Below are positions 26,726 through 35,595 of a stretch of 64,000 nt of DNA, one piece after another. Under the pieces are notes generated by a model. It was not told the DNA's origin. It saw nothing but the letters and a program-made list of their open reading frames with translations, and made no database searches. The stretch covers positions 3,472,001 through 3,536,000 of the forward strand of contig NZ_CP132203.1 of NCBI RefSeq assembly GCF_030719035.1. The letters run 5' to 3'. This stretch comes from Hahella sp. HNIBRBA332 (lineage in GTDB: Bacteria > Pseudomonadota > Gammaproteobacteria > Pseudomonadales > Oleiphilaceae). Every line of letters begins with the position of its first letter. Positions within the stretch are counted from its first letter, which is position 1. The position numbers and the translations under genes are program-made.

Positions 26726-27003
26726 GTCTTTCTCCGATGTGATTCAGGCTGTTGTTTGTTATTCTGCTTTTTACTCTTACTTCTTCTTATTTGCCTTGCT
26801 TACAGACCTCCCATCAACTTTTTCAAAAGCGGACAGGTTGCTTTAGATCAAGTCATGGTTGTTTTCATCAAGGCGTATTAACGCCTGCATACCCATAGAT
26901 ATAACGGCGCAGCTGTGGTTAAGCGCTTGTTCTAGCAAGCAAAGCAGTTCGATTTTCCACACCTGTGAGGAGATTTCAAATAGCAGGCGCGATTTATGCG
27001 GGC
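26726..27003. other. Intergenic region upstream of fbpA
   Basis: AT-rich leader between the lipoprotein gene (minus) and fbpA (plus). Apart from the promoter/Fur box at 27004-27044 I see no RNA gene or long inverted repeat. A minus-strand frame (26843-27079) runs across the Fur box and is unlikely to be real. Confidence 0.4.
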
Positions 27004-27044
27004 TTGACACTGTTACAAAATTACTGAGAATTATTTTCATTATA
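27004..27044 (+). promoter_or_regulatory. fbpA promoter overlapped by a Fur box
   Basis: TTGACA at 27004-27009 and GAGAAT at 27026-27031 (16-bp spacer) form a sigma70-like promoter. The -10 box sits inside GAGAATTATTTTCATTATA (27026-27044), which matches the 19-bp Fur consensus at 14 positions. Binding of iron-loaded Fur here would block RNA polymerase, giving induction in iron starvation. Confidence 0.7.
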
Positions 27045-27073
27045 TTTACTTTTACTTGTTGGGAACCCTTTTC

Positions 27074-28096
27074 ATGCAAAAAAAGACCGCCTCGGTTTTC
27101 AAAGCCGCTCTCTTTACCGCTTTCTCTTTGACGCCCCTGGCCACCCAGGCTGCGGAAGAGGTCAATGTTTACTCTTACCGTCAGGAGTTTTTGATCCAGC
27201 CTTTGATTGATACGTTCACTAACCAGACCAACATCAAGGTCAACGTCGTATTCGCCAAAGAAGGCGTGGCGGAAAGATTGAAGCGCGAAGGCGCCAACAG
27301 TCCCGCGGACCTGGTGTTAACCACCGACATCGGTCAATTGCAGGAGCTGACTGACGCCAAGGTGCTGCAGCCGGTAAAATCAGACGTTTTAAACGCCAAC
27401 ATCCCGGAACAATATCAGGCGCAGGATGACGCCTGGTTCGGCCTCACCGCTCGCGCGCGCGTTATTTACGCTTCCAAAGAGCGCACCGACGTGAAAAGCA
27501 TTTCCTATGAAGATCTGGCCAAGCCTGAGTGGAAAGGCCGCATATGCACTCGCTCCGGCAAGCATCCCTATAACATTGGTTTGATCGCCTCAATGATCGC
27601 CCACCATGGCGAGGCTAAAACGGAAGAATGGCTGCGAGGCGTGAAAGAGAATCTGGCCCGTAAACCCCAAGGTAATGATCGGGCTCAAGTCAAAGCGATT
27701 AAAGACGGCATTTGTGACGTCTCCCTGGGCAACAGCTACTATTACGGCTTGATGCTGACCGATGAAAATCAGATAGAATGGGCCCGCGCCGTCAACTTGA
27801 TTTTCCCCAATCAGGAAAACCGCGGCTCTCACGTGAATATCAGCGGCGTCGGTCTGACCAAAAGCTCACCTAACAAAGCGAACGCCATCAAGCTGATGGA
27901 GTTTTTGTCCGAGAAGCTGGCTCAGAAAATGTACTCTGAACAGAACTATGAATACCCAGTCAAGCCCGGCGTGGAACCGTCCGGTTTAGTGCTTTCCTGG
28001 GGGGAGTTCAAGCGGGATGAGCTACCTTTGTACAAAGTTGGCGAATTGCGCGAAAAAGCGGTGAAAATGGTGGATAGAGTCGACTTCGACGGCTGA
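27074..28096 (+). CDS. fbpA: Periplasmic ferric-iron-binding protein of an Fbp/Fut ABC importer
   Basis: Binds Fe(III) in the periplasm and hands it to the inner-membrane permease. The 340-residue product has a signal peptide ending LATQA, then the class start EEVNVYSYRQEFLIQPLID. Iron-coordinating tyrosines are expected in the SYYYG motif (about residues 221-225), which this protein has, and the N-terminal VYSYR adds the usual early Tyr. I use ATG 27074 rather than the in-frame TTG at 27056, since the signal peptide begins MQKKTASVF. The gene is preceded by a Fur box and followed by a hairpin and fbpB. Confidence 0.93.
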   Translation: MQKKTASVFKAALFTAFSLTPLATQAAEEVNVYSYRQEFLIQPLIDTFTNQTNIKVNVVFAKEGVAERLKREGANSPADLVLTTDIGQLQELTDAKVLQPVKSDVLNANIPEQYQAQDDAWFGLTARARVIYASKERTDVKSISYEDLAKPEWKGRICTRSGKHPYNIGLIASMIAHHGEAKTEEWLRGVKENLARKPQGNDRAQVKAIKDGICDVSLGNSYYYGLMLTDENQIEWARAVNLIFPNQENRGSHVNISGVGLTKSSPNKANAIKLMEFLSEKLAQKMYSEQNYEYPVKPGVEPSGLVLSWGEFKRDELPLYKVGELREKAVKMVDRVDFDG

Positions 28097-28121
28097 TCGC
28101 ACGCAACGACCGCTCAGTTAC

Positions 28122-28147
28122 AAGCCGAAGCCCAAGCGCTTCGGCTT
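28122..28147 (+). terminator. Intercistronic hairpin between fbpA and fbpB
   Basis: Perfect 10-bp stem AAGCCGAAGC / GCTTCGGCTT with a 6-nt loop in the 94-bp gap. Only three T residues end the stem, so it is a partial terminator or mRNA-stabilising element. It fits the usual need for more binding protein than permease. Confidence 0.55.
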
Positions 28148-28190
28148 TGGCGGTTATAAACTCGGGAACTGACGGTAAGGTCACCCATTA

Positions 28191-29876
28191 ATGGAAGCAG
28201 TATCAGCCCCGGTCATACGGGAGCTTTCCAAACACGCGACGACAGGCGCCCCAGACGCCCGACGCTGGCGTTATTTCAGCGCGATTGTCGCTTTGATCGC
28301 CGTCATACCTCTGCTCGCCGTCATTTATGTGGCGTTTTTCCCTACAGAAAATATTTGGCCTCACCTGTGGAGCACAGTATTACCGCGCTATCTGAAAGCC
28401 ACGTTTTTCCTGATGCTTGGCGTGGGATTGCTGGCCACTTTCTTTGGCGTGACCTCCGCCTGGCTGGTGGCGTTCTATCGTTTCCCCGGGCGTAAACTGT
28501 TTTCCTGGGCGCTGCTACTTCCTTTCGCAGTGCCCGCCTATGTCATCGCCTATGTTTATACTGACTTGCTGGAATACTCCGGCCCTGTGCAAGCGCTGTT
28601 ACGAGAGTGGTTCGGCTGGCGCACGCCGCGGGACTACTGGTTCCCTCAGATTCGCAGTCTGGGCGGCGCCATTATCATGTTCTCCCTGGTCCTGTATCCC
28701 TATATCTATCTGACCTGCCGGGCGGCTTTGATGGAGCAGTCAGACAGTTTGTTAATGGCCAGTCGTTCTCTGGGCGCCGGCGCCTTGCGCACCTTTTATC
28801 GCATCGTGCTGCCGATTATTCGCCCTGCTCTCGCGGTCGGCCTGGCGCTGGTGCTGATGGAAACCCTCAACGATTTTGGCGCCGTCAGCTTTTTCGCCGT
28901 CCAGACTCTGACTGCGGGGCTTTACGATACCTGGCTAAACCTTGGCAATGTGGGCGGCGCGGCGCAAATCGCTGCGCTCATGGTGGGCATTTCCCTGGCC
29001 TTGTTGTACCTGGAGCGCGCCTCACGACATAAATCCAAGAGCTATCAAAGCGGCGGCCGCACACGTCCGTTGACGCCGGCGCAACTCACCGGCAAGTCTG
29101 CGTACATCGCCTCTACGTTCTGCTTCTTATTAGTATTTTTCGGCTTTCTGGTTCCTGCTTCCGTACTGGGGTACTACTCCATCGAATATTTCGACGTCAC
29201 CTGGAATGCGGAGTTTTTCCGCCTGGCGATGAATTCGTTGCAACTGGCGACTATCGCAGCCGGACTCTTGGTCGTTGTCGGCGCTTTGCTGGCCTACTCC
29301 CAACGCATCGCCCCCAGCGCCCTCAATAAGTCCATGGCGCGTTTGGCGTCAGTCGGCTACGCCATGCCCGGCGCAGTGCTGGCCATCGGCGTTATTGTGC
29401 CTTTGGGCGCATTGGACAATGGCATCGACGGGGTCGCCCGTGATTATTTCAATATCAGCACCGGCCTGATCTTCAGCGGCACCATCGCCGCCATCATCTA
29501 CGCCTATTCCGCACGTTTTCTGGCGATTTCCCTCGGTTCCGCCGAGAGTGGGCTGGGTCGCATCACTCCCTCAATGGATCAAGCCGCACGCACGCTGGGG
29601 CACGGTTCTTTATCCATTCTCACCAAGGTGCATTTGCCCCTGCTCAGCCGCAGTATGCTGACGGCGGCGATTATCGTATTTGTCGATGTGCTGAAGGAGC
29701 TGCCGGCCACATTGATCCTGCGCCCGTTCAACTTTGAGACCCTGGCGACGTACCTGTATCAATACGCGTCAGATGAGTTGCTGGAACACAGCGCCCTGGC
29801 CGCCATGTTTATTGTGGCGACAGGAATCATTCCCGTCATTCTGCTGAATCGAGCCAGTACGGCGAAACAGTATTAA
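28191..29876 (+). CDS. fbpB: Iron(III) ABC importer permease, fused two-domain type
   Basis: Inner-membrane channel for ferric iron. The 561-residue protein contains two copies of the BPD permease unit, each of about six helices. The EAA-like cytoplasmic loops are around DSLLMASRSLGAGALRTFYR in the first half and MDQAARTLGHGSLSILTKVH in the second half. Both halves are fused, as in Fbp/Sfu systems. No ATPase gene (fbpC) follows: the next gene, an acyl-CoA synthetase, points the other way, so the energy unit must be encoded elsewhere. The start ATG 28191 has no strong Shine-Dalgarno (TAAGG about 13 nt upstream). Gene symbol by homology class. Confidence 0.9.
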   Translation: MEAVSAPVIRELSKHATTGAPDARRWRYFSAIVALIAVIPLLAVIYVAFFPTENIWPHLWSTVLPRYLKATFFLMLGVGLLATFFGVTSAWLVAFYRFPGRKLFSWALLLPFAVPAYVIAYVYTDLLEYSGPVQALLREWFGWRTPRDYWFPQIRSLGGAIIMFSLVLYPYIYLTCRAALMEQSDSLLMASRSLGAGALRTFYRIVLPIIRPALAVGLALVLMETLNDFGAVSFFAVQTLTAGLYDTWLNLGNVGGAAQIAALMVGISLALLYLERASRHKSKSYQSGGRTRPLTPAQLTGKSAYIASTFCFLLVFFGFLVPASVLGYYSIEYFDVTWNAEFFRLAMNSLQLATIAAGLLVVVGALLAYSQRIAPSALNKSMARLASVGYAMPGAVLAIGVIVPLGALDNGIDGVARDYFNISTGLIFSGTIAAIIYAYSARFLAISLGSAESGLGRITPSMDQAARTLGHGSLSILTKVHLPLLSRSMLTAAIIVFVDVLKELPATLILRPFNFETLATYLYQYASDELLEHSALAAMFIVATGIIPVILLNRASTAKQY

Positions 29877-29877
29877 G

Positions 29878-29910
29878 AAAAACCGCCAGGGGAACTTCTC
29901 CCCTGGCCGG
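29878..29910 (-). terminator. Terminator between the convergent fbpB and acyl-CoA synthetase genes
   Basis: Perfect 9-bp stem GCCAGGGGA (29885-29893) / TCCCCTGGC (29899-29907) with a 5-nt loop. On the minus strand it is followed by GGTTTTTCTT, a good Rho-independent terminator for the synthetase gene. The plus strand lacks a T-run but the same hairpin may slow fbpB transcripts. Confidence 0.75.
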
Positions 29911-29920
29911 TTGTAGAGTG

Positions 29921-31594
29921 CTATTGCCAGATGACTGGCGCTTTAGCGCTATACCATTGCTCCAGATGCGGCTTATAGGCCTCTTCAATGACATTGCGTT
30001 TCAGTTTCATGGTGGGCGTCAGGAAATTGTTTTCGATGGTCCATTGCTCAGACACCACCGCCAGAAACTGCAGACGCTCATGAGGATCAACGGCGGCGTT
30101 GACGTCCTGCAACAGGGTTTGCAGACTCTTCTCTAATGTCTGACGAAAATCTGGATTCGACCGCTTCGGATAGGCGTCATCAGACAGCATGACCAGACAA
30201 TGAGGCTGCGGATAGTCGGAGCCAGCCACACAAACCATCTCTATCTGCGGATGGCTGATGATGCGGTTCTCAATCGGCGCGGGCGCTACATACTTGCCCT
30301 TACTGGTCTTAAACAGTTCTTTCTTGCGCCCGGTCAGCTTCAGGCGGCCAAGATCGTCCACCTCGCCGAGATCGCCGGTGCGTAAAAAGCCATCTTCGGT
30401 GAGAGCCTCCGCGGTTTTATCCGGCTCCTTGTAATACCCCATCATGGTGGCGGGGCTTTTCACCAAGACTTCCCCGTCCGATCCTACTCGCACATCCACG
30501 CCGGGCAACGCCTCACCAACAAACCCCACTTTGGTGCGTCCCGGTTTGGTCATATGGGAGTAGGCGAAGTTTTCCGACATGCCATAACCTTCCAGCAGCT
30601 CCAGCCCCAACCGGCGATACCAGCTGAGAATATCCTGTGACAGGGGCGCAGAACCGCTGCCGGCGAATCTCACATACTCCAGTCCCAAGCCTTTCAGCAC
30701 TTTCTTTCTGATCAGGTGCGATACGCCGGGGATCTTCAGCAGGAGATTCAGCTTTTCTTCCGGCATTTTGCTCAGAACGCCCGCCTGAAACTTGGTCCAG
30801 ATGCGCGGCACCGCCAGGAACAAAGTGGGCTTGGCCGCTTTCAAATCGCGCACGAAGGTGTCCAGGGATTCGGCGAAAAACACGTGGAATCCCGTGTACA
30901 GAGCGCCCATCTCCACCACAAAACGTTCAAATACATGTGACAGCGGCAGATACGAGAGCATTCGCTCATGGGAGCCGACGTCCAGAAAATTCACGACGCC
31001 ATCCGCCGCAAACGCCAGATTATTGAACGACAGCATCACGCCTTTCGGCATACCTGTAGAGCCAGAGGTGTAGACAATGGTGGCCAGCTCTTCGTGCTTC
31101 CGGGGCGGGCTTTCCTCCAGAGGGTGCGTCTTGGCGACAATATCGTCCCAGGTAGGAAAGTCGTTGGGGGGGCTCAGTGGGTAGGAAATGCAGCGAATAT
31201 CATCCGGAACGCCGGCTTTCATGCTGTCCCAGTCATCCAGTTTGCCAACGAATAGCACCTTGGCCTCACTGTGCTCCAGAATCTGCCGAACACTTTCCGC
31301 ACTCAACGTCGGATACAAAGGAACCGAAACATAGCCCGCCATCCAGATGGCCAGATCGCTCATGATCCAGTGGGCGCAGTTCTTCGACAGGATGGCCACC
31401 TTGGCGTCTTCAGGCAATCCCAGCGAACGCAGATACGCCGCCATGCGCCTCACTTCCTGCGCAGTCCGTTGAAAGGTGTAATCGACTGAAAGGTTATCGC
31501 CCATCGGCTGGGTCATGAAAACATCGCCGGGGCGGCTTTTTTCCCAGTGGTAAAGACGTTGCAATGGGGTGGGAATATGCGTATGCAGCTCCAT
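29921..31594 (-). CDS. Long-chain acyl-CoA synthetase (AMP-binding)
   Basis: Activates a fatty or related carboxylic acid to its CoA thioester through an acyl-AMP intermediate. The 557-residue protein has the P-loop motif IVYTSGSTGMPKGVML, the A5-like motif EGYGMSENF, the TGDLGEVDDLGRLKLTGR hinge and the catalytic Lys motif KTSKGKYVAP. It lies in the bacterial FadD15/FAA1-type group rather than in E. coli FadD. An AAGGA precedes ATG 31594. It is a lone minus-strand gene ending at a terminator. Substrate chain length cannot be read from the sequence. Confidence 0.9.
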   Translation of the reverse strand: MELHTHIPTPLQRLYHWEKSRPGDVFMTQPMGDNLSVDYTFQRTAQEVRRMAAYLRSLGLPEDAKVAILSKNCAHWIMSDLAIWMAGYVSVPLYPTLSAESVRQILEHSEAKVLFVGKLDDWDSMKAGVPDDIRCISYPLSPPNDFPTWDDIVAKTHPLEESPPRKHEELATIVYTSGSTGMPKGVMLSFNNLAFAADGVVNFLDVGSHERMLSYLPLSHVFERFVVEMGALYTGFHVFFAESLDTFVRDLKAAKPTLFLAVPRIWTKFQAGVLSKMPEEKLNLLLKIPGVSHLIRKKVLKGLGLEYVRFAGSGSAPLSQDILSWYRRLGLELLEGYGMSENFAYSHMTKPGRTKVGFVGEALPGVDVRVGSDGEVLVKSPATMMGYYKEPDKTAEALTEDGFLRTGDLGEVDDLGRLKLTGRKKELFKTSKGKYVAPAPIENRIISHPQIEMVCVAGSDYPQPHCLVMLSDDAYPKRSNPDFRQTLEKSLQTLLQDVNAAVDPHERLQFLAVVSEQWTIENNFLTPTMKLKRNVIEEAYKPHLEQWYSAKAPVIWQ

Positions 31595-32171
31595 AGTGTG
31601 TCCTTGCCTTCTTTTATTAGTATTGTTGGTTATTTATAAATTATTGATTATTAGACTTATTCATTGTACGGACAACTATCTTCACGAATAGAGTATTCGT
31701 TGCGGATAGCGCCTTGGCTCTTCCGGCCCTTAATTCAATCAACCGCAGTATACGGCGGGTCCCTGAACGAGGTTAGTGTATCCCCTGCCGGCTTGTGAAT
31801 CCGGGCTTGATTCGCAAAATATCCTAGTCCGATTGACGCAGCAAGCGCAGACTTCAACCTCTCCAGCTTCTGAAAACTCTGTAAAACTTGTCCGCAAACG
31901 CCGTGAGTCGTGGACCTGCCCCGCCAAGCGGCTATAATAACCCGCCAATACTGCATATATTGACATGTGCTCGTCGGAATCGTGCGAGGCCATTCCAATC
32001 ACACCGCCATAGCCCCGGGGCGCCAGTTCTTTGTCGCAATATGGACAGCAGACTGACCACCGAAGGCCGCCAGTGAAAAGAAGGTTGAAGCGCGCGTTTC
32101 CTGAGGAGAATCCATTAAGAAGATAGGTCGAAGGCGTCCATCGCCAGGATCTTTACAACAGGAAAATAATA
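31595..32171. other. Gap with no confident gene, possible relic
   Basis: 577 bp between two divergent genes. The 5' side (31610-31690) is AT-rich and probably holds the synthetase promoter. A minus frame stays open from 32152 to 31739 and reads CCPYCDKELAP early, but lacks any ATG, GTG or TTG before that motif. No tRNA-like or large palindromic structure was found. Confidence 0.4.
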
Positions 32172-32567
32172 ATGTCTTCTTACCGCTGCCGAAAATGCAA
32201 AAATGGAATTCTTATTGCCGCCGTGCAAGGGCACAACGAGACGGAACTTACAGAAACATATGAGTGCGACGCCTGCGGACATGTCGCAGTGATACCGTCG
32301 CGAATGATTATCTGCAGTCAGATGGTGACAAGCTTTATCGGCGGCCTGATTACCGCCTACCTGTTCATAGAGCAGCTGTCGATTTTCGTCACGGTCGTGC
32401 AATTTAATATAGAACGGAATCTCACCCAGAATATTGTGTTGCTGGTCGTCTCCCTGCTGTTTCTGGCGGGCTTCGGCTACACCCTCTATTCGGGCATGCA
32501 GGGACTGGCGAAAAGGAAGTTTTATCTCAAAGCGCCGCAGCGAGATAAACGGATCCGCGCGTCATAG
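32172..32567 (+). CDS. Small membrane protein with N-terminal zinc ribbon
   Basis: A 131-residue protein. Two CxxC pairs, YRCRKCK and YECDACGH (about residues 4-41), form a rubredoxin-like zinc ribbon. Two hydrophobic helices follow (about 52-77 and 90-110) and a basic C-terminal tail. AGGA lies 8 nt before ATG 32172. No known family beyond zinc ribbon plus two TM segments; orientation with the ribbon in the cytoplasm is likely. It precedes the ABC importer by 114 bp in the same direction. A TATAAT at 32614-32619 suggests a separate promoter for the importer. Confidence 0.72.
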   Translation: MSSYRCRKCKNGILIAAVQGHNETELTETYECDACGHVAVIPSRMIICSQMVTSFIGGLITAYLFIEQLSIFVTVVQFNIERNLTQNIVLLVVSLLFLAGFGYTLYSGMQGLAKRKFYLKAPQRDKRIRAS

Positions 32568-32681
32568 CGAGGGTTGACGCGGATTTCCGGTTTTAGAAAA
32601 CTCCCCTGCCGACTATAATCCGGCTCCCGGCGCACAGGAGTCAGGCGGGCAAAAACCATAACTCATAAAGAGAGATCGTGT

Positions 32682-33647
32682 ATGTCGAAGAAATTGTTGG
32701 TGGGCTTGTTGTCCTTGTTACCCTTCATGAGTCCGGCGGCTCTGGCTGCTGACGAGAAATTCGTAGCCATCACCCAGATTGTCGAGCATCCCGCTTTGGA
32801 CGCCTGCCGTAAGGGCGTGCAGGACGAACTCGCCGAGAGAGGTTTCAAAGTTGGCGAAAACCTGAAGTGGATGTACGAAAGCGCTCAGGGCAACCCGACT
32901 ACCGCCAACCAGATCGCCAAGAAATTCGCGGGTGAAGAGCCTGACGTAATCGTCGCCATCGCCACGCCTTCCGCGATCACCGCCGCAGCGGCCGCACGCA
33001 ACACGCCAGTCGTTTTCTCCGCTGTTACCGATCCTCTGGGAGCAAAACTGGTCAAGACGCTGAAAAAGCCTGGCGGTAAAGTCACCGGCACCATGGATAT
33101 GCTGCCCATCGACAAGCACCTGCAACTGGTAAAACGCATTGTTCCTGATGTGAAAACCATCGGCACCATTTATAACCCTGGCGAAGCCAACTCTGTCTCT
33201 CTGGTGGAAAGGTTGAAAGAAGAAAGCGCGAGCGCTGGCCTGATTCTGCGTGAGGCCGCCGTCACCAAGAGTTCAGAGATTCTGAACGCAGCGCGCTCAC
33301 TGGTAGGAAAAGTCGACGCCATTTACCTGCTGACTGACAACACCGTTATTTCCGGCGTGGAAGCGGTGATCAAAGTCGGCGAGCAGAATAAGCTGCCGGT
33401 CATCGCCGCCGACACTGACACCGTCACCCGCGGCGCCATCGCCGCTTATGGTTTTAACTACTACGATGTAGGCAGACAAACCGGCGGTATCGTAGCGGAT
33501 ATTCTTGAAGGCAAAGCCCCTGGCGATATCGACGTACAAGGCGTTGAAAAGCTGGAGCTTTATCTGAACCCTGGCGCCGCTGAGCGCATGGGCGTCAAAC
33601 TGGACCCCAAATTGTCTGAAGAAGCCAAGGAAATCGTAGGCGGCTGA
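32682..33647 (+). CDS. ABC importer substrate-binding protein (PF04392-like, TrpX type)
   Basis: Periplasmic receptor of a three-gene importer. The 321-residue precursor has a signal peptide ending SPAALA, then a two-lobed LacI-like fold with VAITQIVEHPALDACRKGVQ at the start, the hinge-region TPVVFSAVTDPLGAKLV and the late AAYGFNYYDVGRQTG motif. These are typical of the ABC_sub_bind family, which includes the streptococcal tryptophan receptor TrpX and lipid or amino acid binders, so the ligand cannot be stated. TATAAT at 32614-32619 may be its -10 box. A hairpin separates it from the permease gene, giving higher receptor levels. Confidence 0.88.
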   Translation: MSKKLLVGLLSLLPFMSPAALAADEKFVAITQIVEHPALDACRKGVQDELAERGFKVGENLKWMYESAQGNPTTANQIAKKFAGEEPDVIVAIATPSAITAAAAARNTPVVFSAVTDPLGAKLVKTLKKPGGKVTGTMDMLPIDKHLQLVKRIVPDVKTIGTIYNPGEANSVSLVERLKEESASAGLILREAAVTKSSEILNAARSLVGKVDAIYLLTDNTVISGVEAVIKVGEQNKLPVIAADTDTVTRGAIAAYGFNYYDVGRQTGGIVADILEGKAPGDIDVQGVEKLELYLNPGAAERMGVKLDPKLSEEAKEIVGG

Positions 33648-33661
33648 TCCCGCTCTCTCCA

Positions 33662-33680
33662 GGGCCTCAAGGCGAGGCCC
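33662..33680 (+). terminator. Intercistronic hairpin after the substrate-binding protein gene
   Basis: Perfect 7-bp stem GGGCCTC / GAGGCCC with a 5-nt loop followed by TCTCCC. A weak terminator or stabiliser just after the receptor gene, as often seen in importer operons. Confidence 0.5.
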
Positions 33681-33714
33681 TCTCCCATCACTGCAGTTGT
33701 TCCCGGAGGTACTT

Positions 33715-34608
33715 TTGTCCCAAATCGCTTTTCTTGGCGCTATTGAAGTCGGCCTTGTATTCGCCCTCGTCGCCTTCGGCGTGTTTCTGTCTTTCCGCAT
33801 CCTGGACTTCCCAGACCTCACCGTCGACGGCAGCTTCCCTTTAGGCGGAGCGGTGTGCGCCACCCTGATTACGTTTGGCTGGAATCCCTGGCTGGCCACG
33901 CTTGCGGCGATTACTGCCGGCGCGATGGCGGGCGGCGTCACCGCCTGGTTGAACGTAAGGCTCAAGATACTGCATTTGTTGGCCTCCATACTGACCATGA
34001 TGGCGTTGTACTCCATTAATTTGCGCATCATGGGCAAACCCAATGTCGCTTTGTTGGGCGAGCCTACCGTCCTCAGCGTATTTGATACTCTGGGCGTTAA
34101 GTATTACTACGCCGCCCCTATTGGCTTTGCTGTCGTAGTTATCGCCGTCGCCGGTTTTCTGTTGTTCTTTCTGAAGTCAGAGCTGGGTCTGGCCATGCGC
34201 GCTGCGGGCGCCAATCCGCATATGGCCAAAGCGCAAGGGATTAATACCGGTTTCATGATTATGGTGGGCATGGCGCTGTCCAACGGGTTGGTGGCGCTGG
34301 CGGGCGCCTTGTTCGCGCAATCCACAGGAAACGCGGACATCACCATGGGGGTTGGCGTGATTCTGGTCGGCCTGGCGTCGGTCATTGGCGGCGAAGCGCT
34401 CTTGACGCCTCGCACGATTCTGTTGGCGCTGCTGGGCTGCGTCATCGGCTCCATACTCTATCGTCTGGCCGTGGCGGCCGCCCTCAACACTGACTTTCTG
34501 GGTCTGCAGGCGCAGGACCTCAATTTGATCACCGCCGCTCTGGTGGCCATGGCGATTGTTCTGCCTACCGCCAAGCGCGCCGTATTCAAACCCACAGGGA
34601 GGCCTTAA
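33715..34608 (+). CDS. ABC importer permease (TrpY type, BPD_transp_2 family)
   Basis: A 297-residue inner-membrane protein with 8-9 helices. FLSFRILDFPDLTVDGSFPL, near the N-terminus, is the signature of permeases paired with ABC_sub_bind receptors. The start is set by GGAGGT at 33705-33710, only 4 nt before TTG 33715-33717. The frame extends to a TTG at 33697, upstream of that ribosome site, so it is rejected. The later segment AMRAAGANPHMAKAQGINTGF is the cytoplasmic loop that contacts the ATPase. Two bases separate it from the ATPase gene. Confidence 0.9.
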   Translation: MSQIAFLGAIEVGLVFALVAFGVFLSFRILDFPDLTVDGSFPLGGAVCATLITFGWNPWLATLAAITAGAMAGGVTAWLNVRLKILHLLASILTMMALYSINLRIMGKPNVALLGEPTVLSVFDTLGVKYYYAAPIGFAVVVIAVAGFLLFFLKSELGLAMRAAGANPHMAKAQGINTGFMIMVGMALSNGLVALAGALFAQSTGNADITMGVGVILVGLASVIGGEALLTPRTILLALLGCVIGSILYRLAVAAALNTDFLGLQAQDLNLITAALVAMAIVLPTAKRAVFKPTGRP

Positions 34609-34610
34609 GC

Positions 34611-35405
34611 ATGATCCAGGTATCCAATCTTCACGTCTGCTTCGGCCGCGGCACGCCGCTGGAAGTCTATGCGCTGAGGGGCGTTGACCTGACTATCCCG
34701 CAAGGGCAGTTCGTCACCGTTATTGGCAGCAACGGCGCGGGTAAAAGCACCCTGCTCAACGCCATCGCCGGCGAGATACAGCCGGAGTCCGGCAAAATCG
34801 TCATTGGCCATCAGGATGTCACCCAGGCCCCCACTCACAAACGCGCCAAAAATGTCGCACGCGTGTTCCAGGACCCCAAGCGAGGCACTTGTGAAACCCT
34901 CACTCTGGAAGAAAACCTGGCCCTGGCTTTGGCGCGGGGCAAACGTCGCGGTTTGCGGCCGGCGATCAAGTCCGTCGACAACAAGCGCTTCAAAGAGCTG
35001 GTCGCCCGCCTGGGACTGGGTCTGGAAGATCGCCTGGGCGACCAGATCGGCCTGCTGTCCGGCGGACAGCGTCAGGCTATGAGCCTGCTCATGGCCACTC
35101 TGCAGCCCATTGAGATTCTGTTGCTGGACGAACACACCGCCGCTCTCGACCCCAAAACCGCCGCATTTGTTCTGGAACTGACGGCGGAAATCGTCGAGCG
35201 GGAAAAACTGACGGTTTTAATGGTGACTCACAGCATGCAGCAGGCGTTGGACTACGGCGACCGCACGCTGATGCTGCACGAAGGCAAAATTATCTTCGAT
35301 ATTGAAGGCGAACAGCGTCAGTCCACCACCATTCCAGATCTGCTGAAACTGTTCGAGACCAAAAGCGGGCGCGGGCTGGCCGACGACTCTCTGCTGCTGG
35401 GCTAG
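34611..35405 (+). CDS. ABC importer ATP-binding protein (TrpZ type)
   Basis: Energises the permease encoded before it. The 264-residue protein has Walker A IGSNGAGKSTLLNA, Q-loop RVFQDPKRGT, signature LSGGQRQAMSLLMA, Walker B EILLLDEHTAALDP (His in place of the common Pro after LDE) and the VTHSMQQAL H-loop. Start ATG 34611 is 2 bp past the permease stop. It completes a receptor-permease-ATPase operon, which is a full importer of unknown substrate. Confidence 0.92.
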   Translation: MIQVSNLHVCFGRGTPLEVYALRGVDLTIPQGQFVTVIGSNGAGKSTLLNAIAGEIQPESGKIVIGHQDVTQAPTHKRAKNVARVFQDPKRGTCETLTLEENLALALARGKRRGLRPAIKSVDNKRFKELVARLGLGLEDRLGDQIGLLSGGQRQAMSLLMATLQPIEILLLDEHTAALDPKTAAFVLELTAEIVEREKLTVLMVTHSMQQALDYGDRTLMLHEGKIIFDIEGEQRQSTTIPDLLKLFETKSGRGLADDSLLLG

Positions 35406-35595
35406 CCTCCAGCGCACTATTTCTGGCCACCCTATTCAGGCCGTTAACCCGGCGCGGCGGGAAAAACTTTGTAAATTACATTGAGCAATCCTCGCCGCGT
35501 TATCTATAGTTAGGATATAAAACATAAATACCTGTCAAAACAGGCAGCGGGCGATCCTTCATCATTTACGGGTCATTTGCGCGGTAGTCCTCTAA

